30,124 nucleotides of DNA from the IMG/VR virus record IMGVR_UViG_3300002053_000046, positions 1 through 30,124 of that record. One strand, given 5' to 3'. Numbering within the stretch: the first letter of the stretch is position 1; every line of letters starts with the position of its first letter. The notes under the pieces are model-generated. The model saw only the letters and a list, made by a program, of their open reading frames with translations. It was not told the DNA's origin and ran no database searches. Positions 13,619 through 21,577 of the stretch are shown here, piece after piece. Source of the stretch: a virus. Made by a program: the position numbers and the translations under genes.

Positions 13619-13848
13619 GCAACAAGAGCAGAGGAAATTATAGACCAGGATTATGTATGAAATTTGATTGTATTTGGAGAGATATAAAATGTTATATTTG
13701 TATAAGACATTCTGAATACGAAAATAAGAAAAAAGAAATTACAATTAAAAATTTATCAAATTGTTGTCAAGCTTTAGTTGAAGTAGCTGGAAAGACTACT
13801 CATTATTATATATGCACTAAATGTAGGAAAGTGTGTGATATAACATGA
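13615..13848 (+). CDS. Cysteine-rich zinc-binding protein (77 aa)
   Basis: Eight Cys residues: an N-terminal group (C14, C19, C26, C29) and a C-terminal group (NCCQALVE then CTKCRKVCD). Two small zinc sites are likely. The second half resembles the zinc-ribbon half of small phage or archaeal proteins (SNCCQALVE). It overlaps the deformylase gene by 4 bases. Function unknown. Confidence 0.6.
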   Translation: MSNKSRGNYRPGLCMKFDCIWRDIKCYICIRHSEYENKKKEITIKNLSNCCQALVEVAGKTTHYYICTKCRKVCDIT

Positions 13849-14288
13849 AAAATAAAATAATAACCGATTTAAAATATCTTAAACAGAAAAGTCAAGAAGC
13901 TACTCCTAAAGAAGCTCAAGATATTATTAAAGAATTAGAAGAGAATCTTGATTTGAAGAAAGGAATAGGATTATCTGCTATTCAAATAGGAATACTCAAA
14001 AGAGTCGGAATAATTCGTATTCCTCAGTTAAAGAAATCTATCGATTTAATTAATGCTGAAATTTTAGAAAAAGACGGAAAATTTAGATTCGAACAAGAAG
14101 GTTGTTTAAGTATTCCAGGATTAAAAGTAGATACTGTTAGATATGAAGAAATCTTGCTATATAATAATGATAAAAAATTCATAGTAAATTTAAGTATTGA
14201 CGGGATTTTATGTATAGCAATACAACATGAAATAGCACATTTTAATGGAAGAACTATTTTAGATGATAAATGGAAAAAAAGAAGATGA
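13845..14288 (+). CDS. Peptide deformylase
   Basis: 147 residues with all three deformylase motifs: GIGLSAIQIG (residues 40-49; usual GxGLAAxQ), EGCLSIP (C87) and QHEIAHFNG (H128, E129, H132). The motif 3 Asp found in most bacterial enzymes (HEIDH) is Ala here, but the metal ligands Cys-His-His and catalytic Glu remain. It removes formyl from new N-termini. Phage deformylases are known, for example in marine cyanophages. The neighbours include a GNAT acetyltransferase and peptidases, which suggests N-terminal processing. The size is near the phage minimum. Confidence 0.85.
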   Translation: MKNKIITDLKYLKQKSQEATPKEAQDIIKELEENLDLKKGIGLSAIQIGILKRVGIIRIPQLKKSIDLINAEILEKDGKFRFEQEGCLSIPGLKVDTVRYEEILLYNNDKKFIVNLSIDGILCIAIQHEIAHFNGRTILDDKWKKRR

Positions 14289-14295
14289 GAAATAG

Positions 14296-14718
14296 ATGAG
14301 AAAAATAAATTTAAAAGATTTAGAACGAGAAATACAACAAAGAAGCAAATACAAAGAAAAAATTGTTATAATTTCGGGCACTAAAAACTGGAAAAATTAT
14401 CTTTTTAATATTGAAAAATTTCAGATTTATGAAGTTGATGGAGAATGGGTTAGAAATAATTTATGTTGTTATTTTGGTATAGGAGGTCATGGAAGAGTGC
14501 ATGAATTTATACCTAATAATGAAATATGGATAGCAAAAAACCATGCAGATATTGAAGAAATGTCTCGAACTATTTTACACGAAATAAACGAATACAAAAA
14601 AATGAAAAAATTACCTTATTTTCAAGCTCATCAAAATTCATTGGTAGAAGAATATAAAAATTCTAAAAAATTAAATTTAATAATTAAAAAATTTTTAGAA
14701 ACAAAGAATGTAATTTGA
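14296..14718 (+). CDS. Putative HExxE-type zinc hydrolase
   Basis: 140 residues. DGEWVRNNLCCYFGIGGHGRV and EFIPNNEIWI precede ILHEINEYKKM and YFQAHQNSLVEEY. The HExxE followed at about 15 residues by an Ala-His and then Glu recurs in phage and archaeal proteins that look like minimal metallopeptidases. Metal binding is inferred from this spacing. It starts 7 bases after the deformylase stop. Alternatively, it could be a non-enzymatic metal protein. Confidence 0.5.
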   Translation: MRKINLKDLEREIQQRSKYKEKIVIISGTKNWKNYLFNIEKFQIYEVDGEWVRNNLCCYFGIGGHGRVHEFIPNNEIWIAKNHADIEEMSRTILHEINEYKKMKKLPYFQAHQNSLVEEYKNSKKLNLIIKKFLETKNVI

Positions 14719-14720
14719 TT

Positions 14721-15467
14721 ATGAGTAAATTTACAAAAAAAGATATAAAATTAAAATATATAGATATTTTAGATTCTGAAGGTATAAAACTTTTTAATAA
14801 AGCTATGAAAATATTTTCTTCTATTTTTATTGAAGATATTTATTATATTAAAACAATGCGAAAAATTTTGAGAAGAAAAATTCATCCTCATAATACTATT
14901 TTTAGAATTTTAGTAGCTATTAATAAAAAGAATAATCAATTAATAGGAGTTTGTATATATAGACATTGGATAGATATTAATAGAAGCACATTAGAATATT
15001 TAATGGCACGGCTTAATTTAAGAAGTTGCGGAATTGGGTCTATTTTATATAAAAGATTACAAAAAGATTTGCGTATTTTAGGTTCAAAAGGATTATATTT
15101 TTCATGTGCGGGAGATACTAATTTAGAAAAATATGATATAGACGAAAAATGGAAAGACATTAATATGAAAAGAGTTAAATTCTATGAAAAACATGGAGCA
15201 AGACCTTTGAAATATATAAATTATAGCAGTCCTTTATATTGGCATAAACAGCAAGAAACTTATTGTTATCCTAATCTATGTTACGACCCCTTAAAAAAAG
15301 TTAGTAAACAAAAACGTATAAGAGTGTCAAGTTGTTTAGTAAAAGAAATTGTAAGAAGAGTAATGAAAACTTATTATGGAGTTCCTTCTTCTAATATAAA
15401 TGTTAGAAGAATTTTAAAAAGTATCAAAACTCAAAAATTAGAATGGAGAAAAGCTCGTTATGTTTAA
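14721..15467 (+). CDS. GNAT-family N-acetyltransferase
   Basis: From ATG 14721 the protein has 248 residues (a TTG start two codons earlier is possible). The GNAT core is visible: LIGVCIYRHWI (beta 4-like strand), a following acidic strand, RLNLRSCGIGSILYKRL (the R/Q-x-x-G-x-G/A acetyl-CoA loop) and RVKFYEKHGARPL near the C-terminal strand. The last 70 residues are a basic extension. It acetylates a protein or small molecule; with the deformylase next door, N-terminal acetylation is a possibility but is not shown. It overlaps the M50 gene by 8 bases. Confidence 0.65.
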   Translation: MSKFTKKDIKLKYIDILDSEGIKLFNKAMKIFSSIFIEDIYYIKTMRKILRRKIHPHNTIFRILVAINKKNNQLIGVCIYRHWIDINRSTLEYLMARLNLRSCGIGSILYKRLQKDLRILGSKGLYFSCAGDTNLEKYDIDEKWKDINMKRVKFYEKHGARPLKYINYSSPLYWHKQQETYCYPNLCYDPLKKVSKQKRIRVSSCLVKEIVRRVMKTYYGVPSSNINVRRILKSIKTQKLEWRKARYV

Positions 15468-16143
15468 ACTGATAATTTCTGGAATTAATTATTGGCTATG
15501 GTGTTGGTTATCTATAACAATTGCTATTTTAGTGCATGAATTTGGACATTTAATTACAGCTATAATATGTAAAGTCAAAGTTGAAACATTCAGTTTAGGA
15601 TTTGGTAAACCTATTTGGAAAAAGAAAAAATACGGCATAAATTGGCAAATTACTCCTTTTTTAATAGGAGGATTTACTGCTCTTTACGGAGAAAACGAAA
15701 AGAAGAAAAGAACAGGATTTTTGGCTCAAAGATATTTAAAAAAATTATTAATTTTATTAGCAGGAGTTATTATGAATTTAGTTATAGCATTATTATGTTA
15801 TTTAATAGCTTATAAATCAATAGTTATTGGATTACTTATAGACTTTTCTTTAATTAAATTTTTAATTACAAAAAACGATTTACTACTTTTTAATTTAATG
15901 CAACAATATGAATTAAATCCTTTTATTGTTCAATTAAGCGTAATAAATTTGCTATGTTTTATTTCAAATCTTATTCCTTTTCCTTGTTTAGACGGAGGAC
16001 AAATATGGTTAGTTTTAATAGAGAGATTTTTTAAAAAGAAAAAATCTTTTGAAAAATTTATGTTTTGGCTAAATAAAATTGGGTTTTGGATTTTAATGGT
16101 AATACAAATTTTTATAATATATTATATATGGATTAAAAAATGA
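15460..16143 (+). CDS. Site-2 protease-like (M50) intramembrane metallopeptidase
   Basis: 227 residues with four to five hydrophobic segments. The HEFGH motif (H26-E27-F28-G29-H30) lies in the first helix, and NLIPFPCLDGGQ (LDG motif) lies near residue 180, as in S2P/SpoIVFB/RseP. It has FSLGFGKP and GGFTALYG around the first membrane re-entrant loop, and no PDZ domain. It is predicted to cut membrane proteins inside the bilayer. Together with the membrane-anchored trypsin-like protease at 12481 it resembles a site-1/site-2 pair, a suggestion rather than evidence. ATGA overlap with the following gene. Confidence 0.85.
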   Translation: MFKLIISGINYWLWCWLSITIAILVHEFGHLITAIICKVKVETFSLGFGKPIWKKKKYGINWQITPFLIGGFTALYGENEKKKRTGFLAQRYLKKLLILLAGVIMNLVIALLCYLIAYKSIVIGLLIDFSLIKFLITKNDLLLFNLMQQYELNPFIVQLSVINLLCFISNLIPFPCLDGGQIWLVLIERFFKKKKSFEKFMFWLNKIGFWILMVIQIFIIYYIWIKK

Positions 16144-16304
16144 GTAGAAAAAATATTAAATCCAAAAAACGAATTAAATGTGCATATATAAAATGCACAA
16201 AAGAAGCTTTTAAGAAATCTTTAGGATATTATTATAAAGGCAAATATTTTTGTTCCAAAGGTCATGCAAGAAAAAGTAAAAAAACAACAAATATTGAAAA
16301 ATAA
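16140..16304 (+). CDS. Small basic zinc-finger-like protein (54 aa)
   Basis: ATG 16140 overlaps the M50 stop. The 54 residues contain CAYIKC and later FCSKGH, a Cys-x4-Cys ... Cys-x3-His set, in a highly lysine-rich chain. A small zinc finger that binds nucleic acid is likely. No family assigned. Confidence 0.55.
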   Translation: MSRKNIKSKKRIKCAYIKCTKEAFKKSLGYYYKGKYFCSKGHARKSKKTTNIEK

Positions 16305-16310
16305 AAAACA

Positions 16311-16427
16311 ATGTTAAATTTCTTTTGCTATATAATTTCTCGTTGGTGGAGAATAGGAATATTTATAGTTATATTTTACATGGTTATATGTGCTTTATAT
16401 ACTTTATATTATTGTCTAACATTTTGA
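16311..16427 (+). CDS. Tiny membrane peptide (38 aa)
   Basis: ATG 16311 opens a frame ending at TGA 16427. The sequence is mostly hydrophobic (FCYIIS, IGIFIVIFYMVICALYTLYY) with an RWWR patch, giving one transmembrane helix. No Shine-Dalgarno is evident, so expression is uncertain. It fills the gap between a zinc-finger gene and the gene at 16462. Confidence 0.35.
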   Translation: MLNFFCYIISRWWRIGIFIVIFYMVICALYTLYYCLTF

Positions 16428-16461
16428 AAATAAAAAAATTAAATAGAATAGGATTTATTCG

Positions 16462-16773
16462 ATGTCTCAAAAAAGAAAACGTCAAATCTGTCGTTTTCAT
16501 GTGATTGGACAATATTATCATTCTGCTTCAGAGTTGTATAATTTTTGCATTAAAGCAGATATAGACGGATTAGGAACATTCTTAGGACTTATTTATTATA
16601 ATTATTGTCCTATGTGTGGAGAAAAGATAACAGAAAAAATAAAAGTTTATCAGATGAGTATAGATAAAGAAATTTATGAAAAATTAGAACAAGATACGAA
16701 TAAATGTCGTATTCCTAAACTTAGGAGAATAAAATGGCGAAAGATAAGAAGACAAAGAGACTCAAGAGTATAA
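16462..16773 (+). CDS. Cys/His-rich hypothetical protein (103 aa)
   Basis: The N-terminal ICRFHVIG and YCPMCGEKI could form a zinc site. The C-terminal end is very basic (KLRRIKWRKIRRQR) and overlaps the next gene by 40 bases. The chain is compact and probably binds nucleic acid. No family is recognised. The overlap with 16734 is long, but both reading frames look codon-plausible. Confidence 0.55.
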   Translation: MSQKRKRQICRFHVIGQYYHSASELYNFCIKADIDGLGTFLGLIYYNYCPMCGEKITEKIKVYQMSIDKEIYEKLEQDTNKCRIPKLRRIKWRKIRRQRDSRV

Positions 16774-17288
16774 ATTCTTTATTTAGAGATATTGAAAGAC
16801 AAAGAAAAAAATATCCTATTTATTATTTCTTTTATGATTTATTTCGGAGAATTGTTAATTTTTGCAAAGCTACTCCTAAAGAGATTAAATGGTTCATTCA
16901 AAGAGGTAAAAGAGGATATGCCGATTGTGATGTATGGGGATTGCACGATTATTTGTCAGAAATAATATATAAAAGTGTGTATCATTTGAAAGAAAATATT
17001 CATGGAATGCCTAATAATTTAACTGAAGGACAATGGATAGATATTCTTAACGAAATAAGTTACGGATTTGAATTAGCAGATAGAATGTCTAAAGAAGAAT
17101 TAATTTTAGTTAGAGATAAAAAGAAAAGAAAGAAAGTTCAAAAATTTTTAGATAAAATAAATACAAAATTAGATAAAATAAATATAAAATATAAACGGCC
17201 TGCCAGATGTATGACTTATAAAGAAATAATAGCTTACGATAGAGGTTGGAAGTTATTTAAAGAATATTTCTTTAATCTCTGGGATTAA
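16734..17288 (+). CDS. Conserved phage hypothetical protein (184 aa)
   Basis: It has a helical N-terminal basic half followed by RGYADCDVWGLHDYLSEIIY, then LKENIHGMPNNLTEGQWIDIL and SYGFELA. The D-x-W...L..Y motif followed by a P..LTEGQW turn resembles a helical family widespread in phages with unknown function. The basic N-terminus may bind DNA. A good AGGAG precedes the ATG. Confidence 0.6.
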   Translation: MAKDKKTKRLKSINSLFRDIERQRKKYPIYYFFYDLFRRIVNFCKATPKEIKWFIQRGKRGYADCDVWGLHDYLSEIIYKSVYHLKENIHGMPNNLTEGQWIDILNEISYGFELADRMSKEELILVRDKKKRKKVQKFLDKINTKLDKINIKYKRPARCMTYKEIIAYDRGWKLFKEYFFNLWD

Positions 17289-17289
17289 G

Positions 17290-17412
17290 ATGAAATATTT
17301 AATTTTATTTTTAATTATATTTGCTATTGCAATAGAAGTTAAATTAATTATTGATATAATAAAAGAAGTAAAAAGACGAAGCTTGGGACATTGTTTTGAT
17401 TATAAGAAATAA
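17290..17412 (+). CDS. Tiny membrane peptide (40 aa)
   Basis: ATG 17290 lies 2 bases after the previous stop (TAAG-ATG). One hydrophobic helix (residues 3-24: YLILFLIIFAIAIEVKLIIDI) precedes a basic tail (KEVKRRS). Together with the peptides at 2431, 16311 and 26068 it belongs to a set of tiny single-pass proteins. No family assigned. Confidence 0.4.
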   Translation: MKYLILFLIIFAIAIEVKLIIDIIKEVKRRSLGHCFDYKK

Positions 17413-17429
17413 TTAAAAATATGAATTAC

Positions 17430-17459
17430 TTGACATCTATCAATAAATTGTGATATAAT
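17430..17459 (+). promoter_or_regulatory. Sigma-70-type promoter with extended -10
   Basis: TTGACA (17430-17435), an 18-base spacer ending TGA, and TATAAT (17454-17459), again followed by AA. A Shine-Dalgarno AAAGGAG (17466-17472) sits just downstream, before ATG 17478. The leader is only about 12 bases, so this promoter clearly serves the ClpP-like gene. Confidence 0.85.
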
Positions 17460-17477
17460 AAAGACAAAGGAGAAAAT

Positions 17478-18077
17478 ATGAGTAAATATAAAATTAATAT
17501 TTTTAATGTCATAGAAAAATTTCACGCAGATAATTTATATATTCCTACTCGCACAATTTATTTTGGCAAAAATGATATATATGAAGATAATCCCGCTAAT
17601 GAAATTAATTATGCTACTGCAGGACAATTAATTAAAAATTTACATATTTTAGATGGAATTAATCAAGAAAATATTACTCTTTTATTAAATACACCAGGTG
17701 GTAATTGGGAAGATGGAATGGCTATTTATGATATAATAAAAAAGATTAAATCTAAAGTTATAATTATTGGCATGGGGAAAATTTATTCTATGGGAAGTGT
17801 TGTATTACAAGCAGGATATAAAAGATGGCTTATGCCTAATACTTATGTTATGATACATGATGGATATGACGGTTTTATAGGAGATACAAAATCTTACGAA
17901 GCATGGGCTAAAATAGCAAAAGATATAAGAAATACAATGTATAAAATTTATTATCGAGGTATGAAAAAGAAAAATTTTAAAATAACTATTAAAGATATAG
18001 AAAATATGTGTTCTCATGATAAAATTTTTACAGCGTCAGAAGCAGTAGAGATAGGATTAGCTGATAAAGTCTTATAA
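17478..18077 (+). CDS. ClpP-like serine protease
   Basis: 199 residues, the size of ClpP (about 190-207). The Ser-His-Asp set is visible: Ser104 in KIYSMGSVV (usual ASMGA), His127 in YVMIHDG (usual MIHQ) and Asp181 in SHDKIFTASEAVEIGLADKV (usual D..F...EA...GL.D). LNTPGGNWEDGMAIYD matches the ClpP oxyanion region. ClpP normally needs a Clp ATPase; no ClpX/A gene is visible nearby, so it may use the host's or act alone as in prohead/SppA-like proteases. The strong promoter upstream suggests high expression. Confidence 0.85.
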   Translation: MSKYKINIFNVIEKFHADNLYIPTRTIYFGKNDIYEDNPANEINYATAGQLIKNLHILDGINQENITLLLNTPGGNWEDGMAIYDIIKKIKSKVIIIGMGKIYSMGSVVLQAGYKRWLMPNTYVMIHDGYDGFIGDTKSYEAWAKIAKDIRNTMYKIYYRGMKKKNFKITIKDIENMCSHDKIFTASEAVEIGLADKVL

Positions 18078-18095
18078 AAACAAAGGAGAAGAAAA

Positions 18096-18446
18096 ATGAA
18101 GCTTACAATTTTAGATAGAATATTAATAATGCAAATTCTACCCGCAGAGAGCGATTTTGTTACACTCAAACTAGTAAAAGAGTTAAAAGACAATCTTAGT
18201 TTCAATGATAAAGAAATTAAGAAATATAATATAAAAACAATAAATAATGAACAAGGACGAGGGCAAATTACATGGGATTCAAAAGCTTTGAATAAGACAG
18301 AAGATATTAAGATTGTTCGTGCAGAAAGAGAAATAATAATTGAACAGTTAGAAAAGTTAGATAAAGAGAAGAAAGCTAATATACATCATGTAGAACTTTA
18401 CGATAAGATTAAGAAATTTCATGATGAGATAGAAAAGGAAGGTTAA
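18096..18446 (+). CDS. Conserved phage hypothetical protein (116 aa)
   Basis: It starts with a good AAAGGAG upstream. The N-terminal LTILDRILIMQILPAESDFVTLKLVKEL, then LSFNDKEIKKYNI and a later EQLEKLDKEKKANI, match a phage family seen in many metagenomic genomes but not functionally described. It is predicted helical with a charged C-terminal half. It probably shares the ClpP promoter. Confidence 0.6.
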   Translation: MKLTILDRILIMQILPAESDFVTLKLVKELKDNLSFNDKEIKKYNIKTINNEQGRGQITWDSKALNKTEDIKIVRAEREIIIEQLEKLDKEKKANIHHVELYDKIKKFHDEIEKEG

Positions 18447-18450
18447 TTTA

Positions 18451-18918
18451 ATGTTATCTCAAATTGCTGTTTATTTATTAAAGATGAGTTTATCTATATT
18501 TTTGGGTTCTATTATAGGACTTGAAAGAGATAAACAAAATAAACCAGCCGGATTTAGAGATGCTATTTTAGTAATTTTAGGAGCAACATTATTAACTTTA
18601 GTTACTTTTGAAGTTCAAAAGATTACTTCTAATTTCGACTTCGCTCGTATTTTAGGTTATACTGTAGCATCGGTGGGATTTTTGGGTTCTGGATTAATAA
18701 TGAGACATAATAATAAATTAGAAGGAATTACAACAGCATCTTTACTCTTTTCATTATTGGCTATAGGATTTTTTATTGGATTAGGAAGTTATATTTTAGC
18801 CGTTTTATCCACTATTGCTATCTATTTTATATTAGTCTTAAAAAAATTTAAGATTAAGATTGAAAGGAAGGTTCAAAAATGTCGCAAAAGAAAGTCGAAA
18901 TTATTAAAAAAGAAATAG
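18451..18918 (+). CDS. MgtC/SapB-type membrane protein
   Basis: 155 residues with four hydrophobic helices and the MgtC signature: GSIIGLERDKQNKPAGFRD, then LVILGATLLTLVT and a later AAI-like helix with SVGFLGSGLIMR. The N-terminal MgtC domain is about 120 residues, and the extra 30 residues here are a basic tail. Salmonella MgtC limits F1Fo ATP synthase and aids growth at low Mg2+; what a phage copy does is unknown. Its basic C-terminal 30 residues may serve as a cytoplasmic anchor. It overlaps the DnaJ-type gene by 40 bases. Confidence 0.8.
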   Translation: MLSQIAVYLLKMSLSIFLGSIIGLERDKQNKPAGFRDAILVILGATLLTLVTFEVQKITSNFDFARILGYTVASVGFLGSGLIMRHNNKLEGITTASLLFSLLAIGFFIGLGSYILAVLSTIAIYFILVLKKFKIKIERKVQKCRKRKSKLLKKK

Positions 18919-19073
18919 ACCTCGAATGTTATGTGTGTAATGGCAAAGGGAACATCGAAGATAAAAATTTCTCCTATACTTGTCCAACTTGCAAAGGGAC
19001 AGGTATATTTAAAGACTATATTTGGTATCATATAATAAATGGAATTTGTTATGATGGAGATACTTTAAAATAA
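18879..19073 (+). CDS. DnaJ-type zinc-finger protein (64 aa)
   Basis: Two CxxCxGxG-like repeats, CYVCNGKGN and CPTCKGTGI, are the hallmark of the DnaJ central zinc domain, reduced here to one zinc site. There is no J domain. Such stand-alone units occur in phages and plasmids and may bind unfolded proteins or primer-type substrates. The ATG has AAGGAAGG upstream within the MgtC gene. The role is unknown. Confidence 0.65.
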   Translation: MSQKKVEIIKKEIDLECYVCNGKGNIEDKNFSYTCPTCKGTGIFKDYIWYHIINGICYDGDTLK

Positions 19074-19082
19074 GAGGATATT

Positions 19083-21005
19083 ATGCAAGAACAAATAATC
19101 GAATCCAGACTTTTCGACTATCTCAAGTTGAAAAATATAAAATTAAAGAAAAGAGGGCCCGCAATATCAATGGATTGTATTTTTTGCGGTGAAGAAAAAT
19201 CGGCTCAAAAAATCCCTAGTCCTGTTGTTCATAAATTTTGTTGTAAAGCATGTAAGAAAAAATATACTATATTTGAGATAGCTTCAAAATTAGAAGAAAA
19301 CTTTCCCGAAGATAAACAAGAACAAATTCAATATCTAAAAGAACTCTTGAATGTTGATATAGTAACTTTTATCGACGAAAAGAAAATAGAAGAGATATTA
19401 AAATTTTATAAAGAAAATAATTTCGATTTAGTGCCCATTGCTAAGAATCAAAAAATCCCAGTTGAAACTTCTTGGACAACAAAAGAACATAAAGATATAG
19501 ATGAATGGAAAAGATGGATAATAGACGGATTAAATATAGGAGTTAAAACAGGAAAAATAAGCGGTATAACCATTCTCGATATAGACCAAAAACCGATACC
19601 AGAAGAAATAAAGAAAATTATAGGCGAAACATTAATACAAGAAAGCACTAATGGATTTCATCTTTTTTATAAATATGAAGAAGAATTACCAAAAACTCGC
19701 ATAGAGGAATTAAAAGTTGATTTAGAGAATGACGGCGGGCAAGTGGTAATATATCCTAGCAAAATCAATGGTATAGAGAGAAAACTTTCAATAGCTCCTA
19801 TCGTCAAAATGCCCAAAGAATTAAAAGAATTTATAAAATCTAAAGTAACTATTCCTAGAAAGACAGAGAGTGAAGAAATTAAAGAAGCTATAGCAGAAGA
19901 AGCGTTTAATTTGAATATATTAAAAGAAGGACAAAGAAATTCTTCATTAGTAAAATTGGGAGGAGTTTTGCGAAAAGAATTAAATATAAAACAAACAGAA
20001 TTTGTATTAGATATTCTTAATCGACATGCATGTGAAAGACCTCTACCACGCAAAGAAATTTATGCTATGGTTAGAAAACTCGAACATTATGCTTATTTCG
20101 ATGAAAGAGAATTGGCTCATCAAATAGTAGATTATTTAAAAAGTGTAGAAGAAGCAAGTAGAACAGAAATAGCTATGGCAGTTGTAGGAACGAATAGAGG
20201 CGAAGATAAAAAGAGAGTAGATAAAGCTTTGTCTTATTTAGTTAAAGAAGAAATTGTAGTTAAGAAAGGAAATCATTATTCAGTCAGAAATAGTTTAGAC
20301 TGGACAGAAGAATTATTAGACGTGGGCATACCAATTAATTTTCATGTTCCTTATTTTTATGATTGGGCTAATTTACATTATGAAGATTTAATTATAATAG
20401 GTTCTCAAAATAAATATGGCAAAACTACACTTTCTATGAATTTTGTAAAACAGTTAGTAGAACAAGGGATAAAACCAGATTATATCTATAATGAAACAGG
20501 TGGAAGATTTGCTAAAACAGCATTAAAAATGGGTATGAAAGCGGGGGATTTCGCAAGTGCTTTCGCTGTTAGTCCAATGGATGTTATTTTAAGAAAAGAT
20601 AAAGTTACTATATTTGATTGGGTAAAGCCGGATGATTTTGCAAGAACAGATAATGTATTTTCGAGTTTAGTAGAAAAAGTTAAAAAATCTCGTGGATTTT
20701 TGATTTGTTTTGTTCAATTAAGAAATGATGATTCTTTTTTTGCTAAAGACCAAATAGGACAATTCCCTGCTTTATTAACTCGTTATGTATATGAAGATGA
20801 ATCTGGAGAAAATACTAAATTCATCATTGATGCCGCAAGAGACCCAAAAACAAAAGGAAAGAAATGGGAAATTCCTTGTAGATATGATTGGGAAAGCAAA
20901 GAAGTGCAAAGAATTCAAGATTTACAACAATCAGAAAATCTCAATTTAGATAACGAAATCGCCCAAATAGATAATAAAATAAATTCAAATAAAGAAGAAT
21001 TTTAA
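19083..21005 (+). CDS. Primase-helicase (zinc finger, prim-pol, RecA-like ATPase)
   Basis: 640 residues in four parts. A zinc knuckle module (CIFCG ... CCKAC, about 32-57) comes first. A prim-pol-like domain follows with LDIDQ (D166, D168) and STNGFHLFYK (S188-H193), then GGQVVIYPS. Next is a PriCT-like helical region (GQRNSSLVKLGGVLR) and a winged-helix stretch. Last is a RecA-fold ATPase with Walker A GSQNKYGKTT (G440-T449). It would unwind and prime DNA at the phage fork with the clamp and polymerase. No Walker B is obvious, which makes helicase activity less certain than nucleotide binding. Confidence 0.75.
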   Translation: MQEQIIESRLFDYLKLKNIKLKKRGPAISMDCIFCGEEKSAQKIPSPVVHKFCCKACKKKYTIFEIASKLEENFPEDKQEQIQYLKELLNVDIVTFIDEKKIEEILKFYKENNFDLVPIAKNQKIPVETSWTTKEHKDIDEWKRWIIDGLNIGVKTGKISGITILDIDQKPIPEEIKKIIGETLIQESTNGFHLFYKYEEELPKTRIEELKVDLENDGGQVVIYPSKINGIERKLSIAPIVKMPKELKEFIKSKVTIPRKTESEEIKEAIAEEAFNLNILKEGQRNSSLVKLGGVLRKELNIKQTEFVLDILNRHACERPLPRKEIYAMVRKLEHYAYFDERELAHQIVDYLKSVEEASRTEIAMAVVGTNRGEDKKRVDKALSYLVKEEIVVKKGNHYSVRNSLDWTEELLDVGIPINFHVPYFYDWANLHYEDLIIIGSQNKYGKTTLSMNFVKQLVEQGIKPDYIYNETGGRFAKTALKMGMKAGDFASAFAVSPMDVILRKDKVTIFDWVKPDDFARTDNVFSSLVEKVKKSRGFLICFVQLRNDDSFFAKDQIGQFPALLTRYVYEDESGENTKFIIDAARDPKTKGKKWEIPCRYDWESKEVQRIQDLQQSENLNLDNEIAQIDNKINSNKEEF

Positions 21006-21577
21006 TGACCAAATTAAATCTTAAAAGAATAGAAGAATTTTTTAAAATTAAATTAACACAAAATTTAGTTAGTCTTGGAGTAGATGTTAGTATGTATTCA
21101 ACAGGAATAGCTTTACTTCGCACTACAGACAAATATTTAATTATAGAAAAGTTAGATGTAATTGTAGTTCCTAAATCTAAAAACTTTTTACAAAGTGCGG
21201 ATTCATTTTTAGAACAAGTAGATTCTATTAAAAGAGATATAATATCAAAGCATAATATAGATAGAGTTATTATTGAAGATTGTTTTTTTGGAAATAATAT
21301 TTTAACATTAAAATCTCTCGCCAGATTCGGAATATTAGTTTATGAAAGATTTAGAGGATGTTCAAATGAATGTCATTTTGAATTACCTACTTCAGCTAGA
21401 AGAATGATTAATTTTAAAAAGACAAATAAGAAAGCAAAAGGTCATGCATTAAAAAAAGAAATTATTCATTATATTAACACAGGACTACAATTAAAATTAA
21501 AAATAAACGACGCCGATAAAGCGGATGCGTTAGCTTTGGCTCTGACAGGACTTATATATGAACAAAATTCTGACTAA
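21005..21577 (+). CDS. RuvC-like Holliday junction resolvase
   Basis: 190 residues with the RNase H/RuvC pattern: Asp27 in SLGVDVSMYSTGIA, Glu91 in RVIIEDCFFG and Asp171/Asp174 in NDADKADALALALTG. These four acids match the RuvC catalytic set. It would cut recombination junctions formed by the RecA-like protein at 22445. A one-base overlap joins it to the primase-helicase stop. Confidence 0.8.
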   Translation: MTKLNLKRIEEFFKIKLTQNLVSLGVDVSMYSTGIALLRTTDKYLIIEKLDVIVVPKSKNFLQSADSFLEQVDSIKRDIISKHNIDRVIIEDCFFGNNILTLKSLARFGILVYERFRGCSNECHFELPTSARRMINFKKTNKKAKGHALKKEIIHYINTGLQLKLKINDADKADALALALTGLIYEQNSD

